From positions 747,574 to 811,573 of the forward strand of contig NZ_HG315685.1 of assembly GCF_000455365.1 (NCBI RefSeq): DNA of 64,000 bases, written 5' to 3'. This DNA is from Halopiger djelfimassiliensis (GTDB taxonomy: Archaea > Halobacteriota > Halobacteria > Halobacteriales > Natrialbaceae). A program made the position numbers and the translations under genes. Below, piece after piece: positions 1 to 8,196 of this stretch. Each line of letters starts with the position of its first letter. The stretch's first letter is position 1. Under the pieces are notes generated by a model. It did not search any database, had not been told where the DNA came from, and saw only the letters and a list, made by a program, of their open reading frames with translations.

Positions 1-974
1 GCAGCCCCGACGAGGTCCGGGCGTTCCTCGCCGAACTCGAGGAAGTGCTCGAGTATCTGGGCGTCTTCGACGCCGAACGCGACGGCAGCCTGCGGATCGA
101 CGCCAACCTCTCGATCATTCCCGAGGCGGAGATCGACGGCGACACCGACGAGATCGGCCAATCGGCGCTCGAGGCCGCGAACCGAACGGAGGTCAAGAAC
201 ATCTCGAGTCACAAGGGCGCACAGAAGGCGCTGGCCTACGAGGAGACTCGCCAGAAAAACGCCATCCAGCGCGGCCGCGCGGTCGAACAGGAGACCCGCC
301 ACTGGGACGAGTCCCGCGGGATCACCGTCTCGATGCGCTCGAAGGAGGAAGAAAAGGATTACCGGTACTTCGAGGAAGCCGACCTGCCGCCGCTACGGGT
401 CTCCGGCTGGAAGGAGGAGATCTCGATTCCGGAGCTTCCGGCCGCCCGCCGCGAGCGGTTCGAGTCGGAGTACGGGCTGAGCGAGGAGGCCGCCTCCAAG
501 CTCACCTCGACCAAACAGGTCGCCGACTTCTACGAGGACGTCGCCGGCGAATTCGATCCGGACCTCGCGGCGACGTGGGTCGCGGACAACCTGCTGGGCG
601 AACTCAACTACCGCGACATCGACATCACGGAGATCGAAGGCCGTCTCGAGGAAGTGACGCGGCTCGTCGAGCTCGTCGCCGAGGACGAGATCACGGCCAA
701 GAACGCCCGCGAGACCGTCCTGCGATCGATGCTCGACGACGGCCGGACGCCGGACGAGGTCGTCGCCGAGGAAGGCCTCGGCAAGACCGGCGAGGACGAG
801 GTCCAGCAGGCCGTCGTCGAGGCGATCGACGAGAACCCCGGCGCGGTCGAGGACTACCAGTCCGGCGACGACGGCGCGATCAACTTCCTCGTCGGACAGG
901 TCATGCAAAAGACCGGCGGCAGCGCCGACCCCGGCGACGTCAACCAGTTGCTGCGGGCCGAACTCGAGGGGTGA
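1..974 (+). CDS. gatB: Asp/Glu-tRNA amidotransferase subunit B, C-terminal part
   Basis: GatB belongs to the GatCAB complex that converts Glu-tRNA(Gln) and/or Asp-tRNA(Asn) to the amidated forms in archaea lacking GlnRS or AsnRS. The gene enters from the left edge in frame at base 3, so about 323 codons of an expected ~490-500 are present. The visible part starts in the late catalytic cradle: the segment SPDEVRAFLAELEEVLEYLG, then SLRIDANLSI, is typical of GatB. After it come the YRYFEEADLPPL stretch and the helical and YqeY-like tail (about the last 150 residues) that contacts the tRNA. It ends with TGA at 972-974. No gatA or gatC is adjacent downstream. The family call is secure; the start lies outside the window. 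Confidence 0.95.
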   Translation, partial: SPDEVRAFLAELEEVLEYLGVFDAERDGSLRIDANLSIIPEAEIDGDTDEIGQSALEAANRTEVKNISSHKGAQKALAYEETRQKNAIQRGRAVEQETRHWDESRGITVSMRSKEEEKDYRYFEEADLPPLRVSGWKEEISIPELPAARRERFESEYGLSEEAASKLTSTKQVADFYEDVAGEFDPDLAATWVADNLLGELNYRDIDITEIEGRLEEVTRLVELVAEDEITAKNARETVLRSMLDDGRTPDEVVAEEGLGKTGEDEVQQAVVEAIDENPGAVEDYQSGDDGAINFLVGQVMQKTGGSADPGDVNQLLRAELEG

Positions 975-1065
975 TCGCTCCCGCGGGTTCGGGTCCTCGA
1001 ACGCCTCGAGTCGTCCCGTTCCGCTACCCGGCGAGTTAATAGCGGCCGCCGACTGGGTACCCGAT

Positions 1066-2055
1066 ATGGACCGGATCACGCTGGGAAACGACGAGTTCGA
1101 GGGGCGAAACAACGCGTACGTGCTCGCCGACGGCGACGACCTCGCGCTCGTCGATACCGGAATCGCGACCGCCGACGTTCGCGACGAGCTTCGAGAGGGG
1201 TTGACCGAGCGCGGCTACGAGTTCGCGGACGTCGACGACATCGTTCTCACGCACTTTCACGTCGACCATTCGGGACTCGCGGGCGAGATTCAGGCGGCAA
1301 GCGACGCGACTGTCTACGTCCACGGAGCCGACGCGCCGCTCGTCGAGCAGGATGCCGACGCGGTCGACGCCCTCGAGCAGCGCCGCCGCGAGTATCTCGA
1401 CTCGTGGGGGGTCCCCGACGACGCACAGGCGGAACTGCTGTCGTTTCTCGACGCGACGGCCCACATCGAGGGCGACCCCGCCGACGTGACGCCGATCGAG
1501 GACGGGACGACCCTCGAGGTCGGCGGCCGCCGACTCGAGACCGTCCATGCGCCCGGCCACGCGGCGGGGCTGTGCTGTTTCGAGATCGACGGCGGCGACG
1601 AAGCGTTCGTCGGTGACGCCATCCTCCCGGTCTACACGCCGAACGTCGGCGGTGCCGACGTCCGGGTCGAGCGCCCGCTCGAGAAGTACCTCACGACGCT
1701 CGAGACGATCGCCGAGCGCGACTACGACCGCGTCTGGCCCGGGCACCGCGATCCGATCGACGATCCGACCGGCCGCGCACGAACGATCGCCGACCACCAT
1801 CGCGACCGCACCGCGAACGTGCTGGCGGTTCTCCGGAACCACGGCCCCGCCGATCCGTGGACGGTCAGCGCGCACCTGTTCGGGGACCTCGAGGGAATCC
1901 ACATCGTCCACGGGCCGGGCGAGGCCTACGCCCATCTCGATCACCTTCGACACGAGGGAATCGTCGAACGCGAGGGCGACGAGTATCGGCTGCTCGAACC
2001 CGAGGCCGACCTCGACGGACTCGCGCCGACGATCGACGCCGGGTGCCGCGGATAA
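1066..2055 (+). CDS. MBL-fold metallo-hydrolase with C-terminal helical domain
   Basis: This 329-aa protein has the metallo-beta-lactamase fold of the glyoxalase II-like type. The metal motif HFHVDH is seen in LTHFHVDHSGLAG near residue 65. It is followed by a later His in VHAPGHAAG, an Asp in AFVGDAILP and a final His in VWPGHRDPI, so a complete dinuclear Zn site is plausible. The last ~90 residues (ADHHRDRTANVLAVLRNHGP onwards) look like a winged-helix tail, as in LACTB2/PksB-type hydrolases. Substrate cannot be told from sequence; thioester or nucleic acid hydrolysis are both known in the superfamily. It begins 91 bp after gatB with ATG, and is convergent with the next gene, only 4 bp separating the stops. 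Confidence 0.85.
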   Translation: MDRITLGNDEFEGRNNAYVLADGDDLALVDTGIATADVRDELREGLTERGYEFADVDDIVLTHFHVDHSGLAGEIQAASDATVYVHGADAPLVEQDADAVDALEQRRREYLDSWGVPDDAQAELLSFLDATAHIEGDPADVTPIEDGTTLEVGGRRLETVHAPGHAAGLCCFEIDGGDEAFVGDAILPVYTPNVGGADVRVERPLEKYLTTLETIAERDYDRVWPGHRDPIDDPTGRARTIADHHRDRTANVLAVLRNHGPADPWTVSAHLFGDLEGIHIVHGPGEAYAHLDHLRHEGIVEREGDEYRLLEPEADLDGLAPTIDAGCRG

Positions 2056-2059
2056 CCCC

Positions 2060-2857
2060 TCAGTCGTGGAGGTACCGCAGTCGCTCGAGGTCCGTCGCGT
2101 CGTGGCCGCAGATGACGGTGGCGTCGTGGCGGCGCTCGAGGTCAGCGACCGAGCGCACGCTGTCGATCCACGCCCGCTTGCTCCAGAGCAACCCGCCGCC
2201 CATCGGGCGCTCGTTTTCGTAGTTCGCTCGCGTGTACGCCAGATCGCCGACGATGACGACGGTTCCGGCGTCGTCGAGATCGAGTCGCACGCCGAGGAGG
2301 CCGGGCGTATGCCCCGGCAGGTGCAGGAGTTCGAGGCCCTCGAACGCGTACTCGCGGTCGCCGTGGACGAGCCGCCAGTTGAGGTCGTGGTCGAAGTCGC
2401 CGGCCAGATAGGCGACATCGCCCGCGTCGGTTTTCGCGCTGTAGTAGGCGTGTTTGAGCTCGCGCTCGTGGACGAACACGGGGACGTCGGTGCCCGCGAA
2501 GGCGGCGAGTCCGCCGGCGTGGTCGAGGTGGAGGTGGCTCTGGATCACGTAGTCGACGTTCTCGAGGGCGTACCCGGCCGCCTCGAGATCGTCCGCGAGC
2601 GGTCGCAGGCCGGTGTGTTCGAAGGCGGCGTACAGCTCCCCGGGCCAGTGGCCCGCGTCGGCCTCGGGGTGGGAGCCGGTATCCCAGAGGATGGTCCCCT
2701 CGGGGTGCTCGATGACGAGATTGTAGACCGGGCTGTCGTCCATGACGGTATCCGGGTTCGGCTCGTCCGCCGTCCCGAGAACCGCCCCCTCGAGAACGTT
2801 GTTGACGTCGGCGGTGATCGTCCCGCGTTCGATCGGCGTAACGGTCGCGTCGACCAT
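2060..2857 (-). CDS. N-acyl homoserine lactonase-type MBL-fold hydrolase
   Basis: This 265-aa metallo-beta-lactamase-fold protein carries the motif QSHLHLDHAGG characteristic of the AiiA/AttM lactonase group. Further metal ligands are visible in LLHLPGHTPG, VIVGDLAY and the terminal VICGHDATDLE. The N-terminus reads MVDATVTPIERGTITADVNN with no signal peptide, so a cytoplasmic location is likely. Members of this group hydrolyse lactones, but many archaeal members have never been assayed, so quorum quenching is only one possibility. The gene is divergent from the 44-aa membrane peptide gene and converges with another MBL gene; the two MBL proteins share little beyond the metal motifs. Confidence 0.8.
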   Translation of the reverse strand: MVDATVTPIERGTITADVNNVLEGAVLGTADEPNPDTVMDDSPVYNLVIEHPEGTILWDTGSHPEADAGHWPGELYAAFEHTGLRPLADDLEAAGYALENVDYVIQSHLHLDHAGGLAAFAGTDVPVFVHERELKHAYYSAKTDAGDVAYLAGDFDHDLNWRLVHGDREYAFEGLELLHLPGHTPGLLGVRLDLDDAGTVVIVGDLAYTRANYENERPMGGGLLWSKRAWIDSVRSVADLERRHDATVICGHDATDLERLRYLHD

Positions 2858-2988
2858 GGCGTGACGTCGCCGAGCCCGCGCTTATAACTACCGTCTGACG
2901 TGTTCGTCGTTCGGGGAGCCGTGGGGACCCCCATATCGGCTGGCAATGCCGGCGGTAGCGATACCTATCACCCGGTCGATTCGATAAC

Positions 2989-3123
2989 ATGGTCAGGATT
3001 TCGACGATCCTCATTCTCGTCGGCATCGGCTTGCTGTTCGTTCCGATTCCGCCGATCGCGACCGCGATCGGGGTACTCGTCATCCTCGCCGGGATCGCCC
3101 TCAGGGTGATTGCGGACAGGTGA
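2989..3123 (+). CDS. 44-aa hydrophobic membrane peptide
   Basis: This short open frame encodes 44 residues starting MVRISTILILVGIGLLFVPI and ending ALRVIADR. It is two hydrophobic stretches (about residues 4-20 and 25-39) separated by the turn PIPPIA, with basic residues at both ends, so a two-helix hairpin in the membrane is expected. Codons have G or C at most third positions, like true genes nearby. It sits alone between the divergent lactonase-like gene and the FAD enzyme, 47 bp upstream of the latter, and could be co-transcribed with it. I cannot assign a function; small haloarchaeal proteins of this kind are usually annotated as hypothetical or transporter-like. Confidence 0.6.
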   Translation: MVRISTILILVGIGLLFVPIPPIATAIGVLVILAGIALRVIADR

Positions 3124-3170
3124 TCACTGTTAGGGCTACCGCTTTCCCCGCACCCACCGAACGAACCCGT

Positions 3171-4445
3171 ATGTCATCGACGCCACGGGTCATCGTCGTC
3201 GGCGGCGGACTGGCCGGCCTCGTCGCGACGCGACACCTCGCCGTCGGCGGTGTCGACGCGACGCTCCTCGAGCGCCGCGACACCGTCGGCGGCCGCGTCC
3301 GGACGGAAGAGCGGGACGGCTATCGATTCGATCGGGGGTTTCAGGTCCTGTTTACTGCCTACCCCGCGGTGCGGCGGGAACTCGATCTCGAGTCGCTCGA
3401 GTTGCGGCGGTTCGCGCCGGGGGCCGTCGTCGCCCGCGAGGGTCGTCGATCGGTACTCGCGGATCCGCGCCGGAACCCGCGTGCGCTGCCGGCGACCCTC
3501 TCGAGTCCCGACGTTTCGATCGGCGACGCCGTCCGGCTTGGTCGCCGCTGGCTGGCACTTCGTCGGACCGACCCCGAGACCCTCTTTTCGGGGCCGGACG
3601 AGTCGATCGAGCGCTTCCTTCTGGATCGCGGGTTCTCGGAGACGTTCGTCGAGACCGTCGTCGCGCCGTTCTACGGCGGGATCACCCTCGATCGGTCGCT
3701 GTCGACCTCCAAGCGGATCTTCGAGTACACCTTCCGGACGCTCGCGGCGGGCGAGACGGCCGTTCCGGCCGCGGGCATGGGTGCGATACCGGCCCACCTC
3801 GAAACGCGGGCGCGCGAAGCCGGCGGGACCATCGAAACCGGCGTCGACGTTACCGCCGTCTCGAGCGATGGTCCGGTCGTTACGGCAGACGACGAAGCAA
3901 TCGAAGCGGACGCGGTCGTCGTCGCGACCGATCCCCCGGCCGCCCGCGAACTGACCGCCGTCGAGTCGATCCCGACCGACGGACGGGCGTGTGTCACGCA
4001 GTATTACGAACTGCCGGCGAGGGCGTCCCTCGGGACCGGCCGGCGGCTCCTGCTCAACGCGGTCGACGACGCGGGACCGAACCACGTCGTCCCCCACAGC
4101 GCGGTCGCTCCCGAGTACGCTCCCGACGGAACGACGCTGCTCAGCGCGACCTACCTCGGCGATCTCGACGCGAGCGACGCCGAGCTTGCGGCGCGGACGC
4201 GACGCTCGCTCGAGTCGTGGTATCCCGAGCGACGGTTCGACGCCCTCGAGGCGGTCCACACCGACCGAATCCCGTTCGCGCAGTTCGACCAGCCGCCGGG
4301 AATCCACGAGCGGCTGCCCGACACACGGGAGCCGTCTGGGGCGGTCTATCTCGCCGGCGACTACACCCGGTGGTCGTCGATTCAGGGGGCGATGGCCAGC
4401 GGCCGGGACGCGGCGAAAGCGGTGCTCGAGGACCTGTCGGGGTGA
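3171..4445 (+). CDS. FAD-dependent amine oxidase/phytoene desaturase-like oxidoreductase
   Basis: The 424-aa protein begins with the dinucleotide-binding motif VIVVGGGLAGLVATRHLA (residues ~8-25) followed by LERRDTVGGRVRT, the GG doublet typical of the amine oxidase/protoporphyrinogen oxidase/phytoene desaturase superfamily. The C-terminal FAD signature is seen in VYLAGDYTRWSSIQGAMASG, where the GD and the last helix close around the flavin. Start ATG at 3171 follows the ~50 bp leader after the small membrane peptide; upstream codons in frame are not protein-like. No carotenoid genes are adjacent, so a pathway cannot be assigned; haloarchaea carry several such paralogs of unknown substrate. 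Confidence 0.85.
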   Translation: MSSTPRVIVVGGGLAGLVATRHLAVGGVDATLLERRDTVGGRVRTEERDGYRFDRGFQVLFTAYPAVRRELDLESLELRRFAPGAVVAREGRRSVLADPRRNPRALPATLSSPDVSIGDAVRLGRRWLALRRTDPETLFSGPDESIERFLLDRGFSETFVETVVAPFYGGITLDRSLSTSKRIFEYTFRTLAAGETAVPAAGMGAIPAHLETRAREAGGTIETGVDVTAVSSDGPVVTADDEAIEADAVVVATDPPAARELTAVESIPTDGRACVTQYYELPARASLGTGRRLLLNAVDDAGPNHVVPHSAVAPEYAPDGTTLLSATYLGDLDASDAELAARTRRSLESWYPERRFDALEAVHTDRIPFAQFDQPPGIHERLPDTREPSGAVYLAGDYTRWSSIQGAMASGRDAAKAVLEDLSG

Positions 4446-4537
4446 CTCAGACGGCGACCCGAGATCACTGGACGGATACAAGAAAACGCAGGGACGTCGG
4501 CCGTCCTCGAGCAGGTCGAGCGTCGTGTCGGGACCGA

Positions 4538-5269
4538 TCACAACAGTCGCCGACACTCCCCCAGCGGCGGAAACCACAGCGTCTCGCCGCTCGAGTCGTC
4601 CCACACCGCCGGGTGGAACGCGTCCGCGTCCTCGACGAGCGGCGACTGGAAATCGCGGGCGCGCATGCCGTTGACCGTCGCGCCGCCCGCGAGTTGCGTA
4701 AACGCCGGGAGCATCACCACGTCCGCGCCGTCGTACGCGTTCGGTCCGTAGAGAAAACAGGGGAGTTTGCGCCCCTCGACCGACAGCGCGGGGTGGTCGT
4801 GCCCGACGAGGTACCGCGTTGCGTCCGTCGTCGGCGGCTCGTGACCGTGGCAGACGACCGTCTCGCCGTCGGCGAGGCGGTACTCGGCGGCCGTCTCGCC
4901 GTCGAACACCGACGACAACATCGTATCGTGGTTCCCCGGAGTAACGACAAGCGACGCGCCGGCCTCGGCGACGACCGACTCCAGCGCGGACAGGTCGTCC
5001 TCCAGTCCCCGGGGAACCCGCTGGAACGAGTGTAACAGGTCCCCGGCAACGACGACCGTTTGCGGGTCGGTCTCCCCGAGCAGGGGCTCGAGTCGTCGGC
5101 GAACGGCGTCCCCGTCGTCGAGCGGTGCATCGACGTTCGAGGCCGCGGCACGGCCGAGGTGGACGTCGGCGACGACCAGCGCGTCCGCGCCCGGGACGAA
5201 GACGGCGCGGTTCCGCGGTGTCACCGGGAGATCGACGGGTGTGGTTTCGTCGTCGGAATCGGCGGTCAC
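4538..5269 (-). CDS. Calcineurin-like metallophosphoesterase (SbcD/Mre11-related)
   Basis: The 243-aa protein has all phosphoesterase metal motifs in order: DVHLGRAAA (residues ~35-43), VVAGDLLHS (~72-80), VTPGNHDTM (~108-116), VCHGHEPP and VGHDHPALS. This is the archaeal single-domain group related to Mre11/SbcD that lacks the nuclease cap. It starts with GTG whose first four bases (GTGA) overlap the stop codon of archaeosortase A, so the two are almost certainly translated from one mRNA. Substrate is unknown; the coupling to artA is positional evidence only and does not imply a shared reaction. Confidence 0.85.
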   Translation of the reverse strand: MTADSDDETTPVDLPVTPRNRAVFVPGADALVVADVHLGRAAASNVDAPLDDGDAVRRRLEPLLGETDPQTVVVAGDLLHSFQRVPRGLEDDLSALESVVAEAGASLVVTPGNHDTMLSSVFDGETAAEYRLADGETVVCHGHEPPTTDATRYLVGHDHPALSVEGRKLPCFLYGPNAYDGADVVMLPAFTQLAGGATVNGMRARDFQSPLVEDADAFHPAVWDDSSGETLWFPPLGECRRLL

Positions 5270-6273
5270 TGTTCGCTAGAGCCACCATCCGCCCGCACTT
5301 CTTCCTTTCCGAGGGCTTCGAAGAGGTCGTACTCGGTGCCGGTCAGGATAAAGAGGACGTCCTCGAGGGGGGCGAGCACTTCGGGGAGGATTTTGACGAC
5401 GAGGTAGGTGATCCCGACGAGCGCGACGATCGACAGCGACTGGGCGACGTAGTTGTGCGCGACGAGGAAGGAGACCCGGTTGGCTTCGGCACCCATGTAG
5501 GTCGTCATGAACCAGACGAGCCGATCCTGCTGGAACCAGCCCCACGGCGAGGCCAGCCCGATGAAGACGTTGCGCACGAGGTTGAGAAACCAGATGATAC
5601 CGATCGACAGGGCAAACGCGGTCAGTTTGCGCCGGATCGGGGCCTTCACCGCGGCGATCAGTCCGCCGAAGATGGCCATGCTGCCGATGCCGGTACAGGC
5701 GAGGACGATGTAGGTCGTCCGGCCGGTCACTGTTTCGTTCGGATCGAAGGCGAACTTGCTCTCGTAGCCGTTCGAGCCGACCTCGAGTCCGGGGCTGTAG
5801 CCCAGCAGCTCCATTCCGTAGTGGGTCTGGGCCGCGGTCGTCTCGATCAGCCACGTGCGGACGAAGGGAATCGTCTCCGCGGGCAGGTAGATCAGCCCCA
5901 TACAGGCGACGGCTTTCGAGAGCAAAAGCAGCGACTCCCGGCCCCGGTACAGGAGATAGCCGGTGTAAGTACAGAGCGGCAGGGCCGCAAGCGCGAGAAG
6001 CGTCTCGATAGGGCTCTGAACGTCGTAGTAGTAGTACGGAACCATCGTCAGCCAGAAGACGCCGAAGACGACCCAGGCGGCCGCGGCGAGATAGCGGGCG
6101 GGATCGATAGCGCCCCGCCACTGGAGGACGAGCGCGAGGAAGAACGCCCCGATCGCGATCCACGCCAGCGCGTCCGTCGACCGCATACCGAGGACCGTAG
6201 GGGCGAGCAACGCGTCTGCGGACTCGAGGCCGACGGCGGAACCGACCCCGGCCGTGGCGAGTGCGGACGGCAT
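5266..6273 (-). CDS. artA: Archaeosortase A
   Basis: This 335-aa polytopic membrane protein matches the exosortase/archaeosortase family. ArtA processes surface proteins carrying a C-terminal PGF-type signal (the S-layer glycoprotein in Haloferax) and allows their attachment to lipid. The catalytic pattern is visible: Cys193 in LACTGIGS, Arg234 in FLNLVRNVF and His273 in LVAHNYVA, with the ~40-residue spacings expected for the family. About 7-8 hydrophobic segments are spread from residue 35 to 300. The start at 6273 is supported by a weak TATA-like element near 6300; an internal ATG at codon 30 is a possible alternative. No PGF-signal substrate gene lies in this window. Confidence 0.92.
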   Translation of the reverse strand: MPSALATAGVGSAVGLESADALLAPTVLGMRSTDALAWIAIGAFFLALVLQWRGAIDPARYLAAAAWVVFGVFWLTMVPYYYYDVQSPIETLLALAALPLCTYTGYLLYRGRESLLLLSKAVACMGLIYLPAETIPFVRTWLIETTAAQTHYGMELLGYSPGLEVGSNGYESKFAFDPNETVTGRTTYIVLACTGIGSMAIFGGLIAAVKAPIRRKLTAFALSIGIIWFLNLVRNVFIGLASPWGWFQQDRLVWFMTTYMGAEANRVSFLVAHNYVAQSLSIVALVGITYLVVKILPEVLAPLEDVLFILTGTEYDLFEALGKEEVRADGGSSEQ

Positions 6274-6421
6274 AGTCAGGCTAAGCCGAAGGACTCTCGC
6301 GCTATCAACTTGACGCCTCGGCCGCGCTCGTGTTTGGTCCGGAAAACCGGGCCAACACGTGGCTCCACACCGCCGGAAAACGACGGCTCCTCCGTCCGTC
6401 GCCGCGAGCGACCGACGAAAC

Positions 6422-6434
6422 GTTTAAGTAAATA
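6422..6434 (+). promoter_or_regulatory. TATA element, leaderless promoter of the 78-aa gene
   Basis: TTTAAGTAAATA centred about 6427 lies ~30 nt before the ATG at 6458. That is the spacing for transcription starting at the start codon. Confidence 0.65.
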
Positions 6435-6457
6435 TGTGGCTAGTGATACCAACACAC

Positions 6458-6694
6458 ATGGGTTCCAGTGAACTGTCCGCAAACGAGGGACTGAGACAGC
6501 CGCTGACGCTGCGACGCGTCGAGTCGGTCGAGCCGACCGCGAGCGTTCGTCACGTCGATCAACTCGAGACGGACACACTGGAGGAGTTTTACGCCGTCGT
6601 CGAAGCGGAGCGATCGGTCCTGTCCCCCGGAACCGACCTCGAGGCGGGGGACGTGATCGTCTTCACCGAGTACTACCGGGTCGATCGCGTCTAG
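6458..6694 (+). CDS. Conserved haloarchaeal protein, 78 aa, unknown function
   Basis: The frame from ATG 6458 encodes 78 residues (MGSSELSANEGLRQPLTLRR at the start, FTEYYRVDRV at the end). It is soluble with no cysteines or membrane segment; predicted beta strands alternate with acidic turns. The start is chosen because a TATA element lies ~30 nt upstream, which gives a leaderless mRNA; an in-frame ATG at 6434 falls inside that TATA element and is rejected. The gene is divergent from artA. I recognise no domain. Confidence 0.65.
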   Translation: MGSSELSANEGLRQPLTLRRVESVEPTASVRHVDQLETDTLEEFYAVVEAERSVLSPGTDLEAGDVIVFTEYYRVDRV

Positions 6695-6758
6695 GCCGGG
6701 TTCCCGCCGTGTCGGATGTATCGAAGCCGTTTTCCCCGGTGCACGTCTTCGATGCAGT

Positions 6759-7169
6759 ATGAACGGCGGTAGCGACATGACCCTGGCGTTCGAACTCGAG
6801 GCGCTGAAAGAACTCGCCTCCCCAGAGAGCGTCTTCGAAGACGCCAGAGGATGGTCCGAGTACATCGGCGTCATCTCCGAGAAACCGACCTACGTCGTAA
6901 CGAACTTCACGCGCAAGAACCGCATTCGGCAGGACTTCTTCTCGGGTCCGCGGGGCAAAGCCGAGAGCCTCGAAGGCGTCAAAGACCAGTTCGATACCGA
7001 ACGGTACGTCTTCATCGGCGCCGACGACGAGGACGAACAGCTCGCCGACGAGGTCGACTGGGAGTACCTCCCGGTCGAGGAGGCCGCCGACGCGGCCGAC
7101 TGGGTGCTGGCGACCACCGTCGAGTCCGAGGACGACGACGCCGAACCGGTCCGCGACGACTGGCCCTGA
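6759..7169 (+). CDS. DUF7124-type haloarchaeal protein
   Basis: The 136-aa product has the segment MTLAFELEALKELASPESVF followed by FTRKNRIRQDFFSGPRGKAE and a strongly acidic tail ending in RDDWP. I recognise this as the haloarchaeal DUF7124 family, whose function is unknown. It has no signal peptide or membrane helix. Two starts are possible: ATG 6759 (MNGGSD leader) and ATG 6777; the former is preferred because a T-rich element near 6730 would place transcription initiation at it. It lies in a run of small same-strand genes with 60-130 bp spacers, each apparently with its own promoter. Confidence 0.75.
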   Translation: MNGGSDMTLAFELEALKELASPESVFEDARGWSEYIGVISEKPTYVVTNFTRKNRIRQDFFSGPRGKAESLEGVKDQFDTERYVFIGADDEDEQLADEVDWEYLPVEEAADAADWVLATTVESEDDDAEPVRDDWP

Positions 7170-7294
7170 GCCGACAGCCGACGGTTTTGCGGTCGGGCAC
7201 GGGGCGCTCGTGTCTCCGTCCCGAGCGTTGATCGAGAGCGACGACGAGCCCGCAAGTCGTCGCCCTTATGCCCGCGCCGACCGAACCCCGACCA

Positions 7295-7831
7295 ATGGCA
7301 GCGCCCCGCGTGCCGGGTTCCGGCGACGAACGGCGTCTCGAGCTCCCCTGTGGGGAGACGCTCGATCCTCACGAGATCGATCTGGGGATGCGCGAGTACA
7401 CCTGTGCCTGTGGCACACGCCACGCCGTCGTCACCGACGTCCACCCGCCGTCGCGGTTTTTCCCCGAATCGCTCGTGGCGGTGCTCCGGGAGACCATCGA
7501 TACCGACGACGAGTTCGAGGAGTTCGGTACGCCACACCTCATGGGCGTCGTCCTCGAGGAGTTCCCCGACCGGGTCGTCGCCTTCGACGCGAGCGACGAC
7601 GGGGCGGTCGGCTACACGCTGGTGTGGGTCACCGACTTCGACGCCCGACGGCTCCACGAAATCGTCGTCGAACTCGTCGTCGAACTGATGGAACACGCGA
7701 TCAGCCACGCCGACGACGACGATGCCGTAAGCGAGTTCGAGACACAGATGCTCGAGTTCGACGTCTCCGAGTTCGTCGAGCAGTACCGGCGCCAGCGGGA
7801 CTTCGAGAGCGAGCACGACCGCCCAGTATAG
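7295..7831 (+). CDS. DUF5815 family protein
   Basis: The 178-aa protein starts MAAPRVPGSGDERRLELPCG and contains MREYTCACGTRHAVVTDVHP, with three cysteines in a C-x19-C-x-C arrangement that could bind a metal. The central HEIVVELVVELMEHAISHAD helix is typical of the haloarchaeal DUF5815 family as I recall it. Function is unknown. The ATG at 7295 is favoured over one at 7268, because CTTATG at 7265-7270 sits at the expected TATA distance (~27 nt) from 7295. It is the last of the small-gene run before a 365-bp spacer and carB. Confidence 0.75.
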   Translation: MAAPRVPGSGDERRLELPCGETLDPHEIDLGMREYTCACGTRHAVVTDVHPPSRFFPESLVAVLRETIDTDDEFEEFGTPHLMGVVLEEFPDRVVAFDASDDGAVGYTLVWVTDFDARRLHEIVVELVVELMEHAISHADDDDAVSEFETQMLEFDVSEFVEQYRRQRDFESEHDRPV

Positions 7832-8121
7832 CTCTCCACGGCGGCTTTTCCGCGGCTTTCACGGCTGCTACTCTCGCTCGAGAGCGGTCCCGGCACCGAG
7901 CGGAGAACACACGGTAACGGGAGATACCGGGGGTCCGTGCCATGAGAGCGTCCTCGGTGAGAGTCCTCGGGTCGTCGTTCCTAGACATACGTACGGGCGC
8001 GAGCCGTCGGCTTCGACCGGTCCAGCAGCGGATGCGGTGTGGCGATTTGATCAGGGCGTGAGTGTCAACGCCGTACGAACAGCCGTCGGTCGCCCGTCGC
8101 TTGCCGGCCGAGGTTCGAAAT

Positions 8122-8138
8122 TCGAAATGGGATTTCGA
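8122..8138. repeat. Inverted repeat, candidate carB operator
   Basis: TCGAAAT-GGG-ATTTCGA is a perfect 7-bp inverted repeat with a 3-bp centre. It is preceded directly by a further TTCGAA motif at 8114-8119. It ends 20 bp upstream of the carB TATA element, a position where haloarchaeal regulators commonly bind. Regulator unknown. Confidence 0.45.
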
Positions 8139-8157
8139 GATTCGTATTGCATCGTGG

Positions 8158-8168
8158 GGCTTATTACG
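8158..8168 (+). promoter_or_regulatory. TATA element of carB
   Basis: GGCTTATTACG centred about 8163 lies ~33 nt before the ATG at 8197. A very short or no leader is predicted. Confidence 0.6.
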
Positions 8169-8196
8169 ATGTGCGAACTCCGGATGAACAAGACCA

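Larger units (their letters stand above)
7832..8196. other. Intergenic spacer before carB
   Basis: No convincing gene is present in these 365 bp. The right end holds a perfect inverted repeat (8122-8138) and the carB TATA element (8158-8168). The left end follows the DUF5815 stop and shows no T-rich terminator beyond a short CTTTTCC stretch. Confidence 0.6.
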
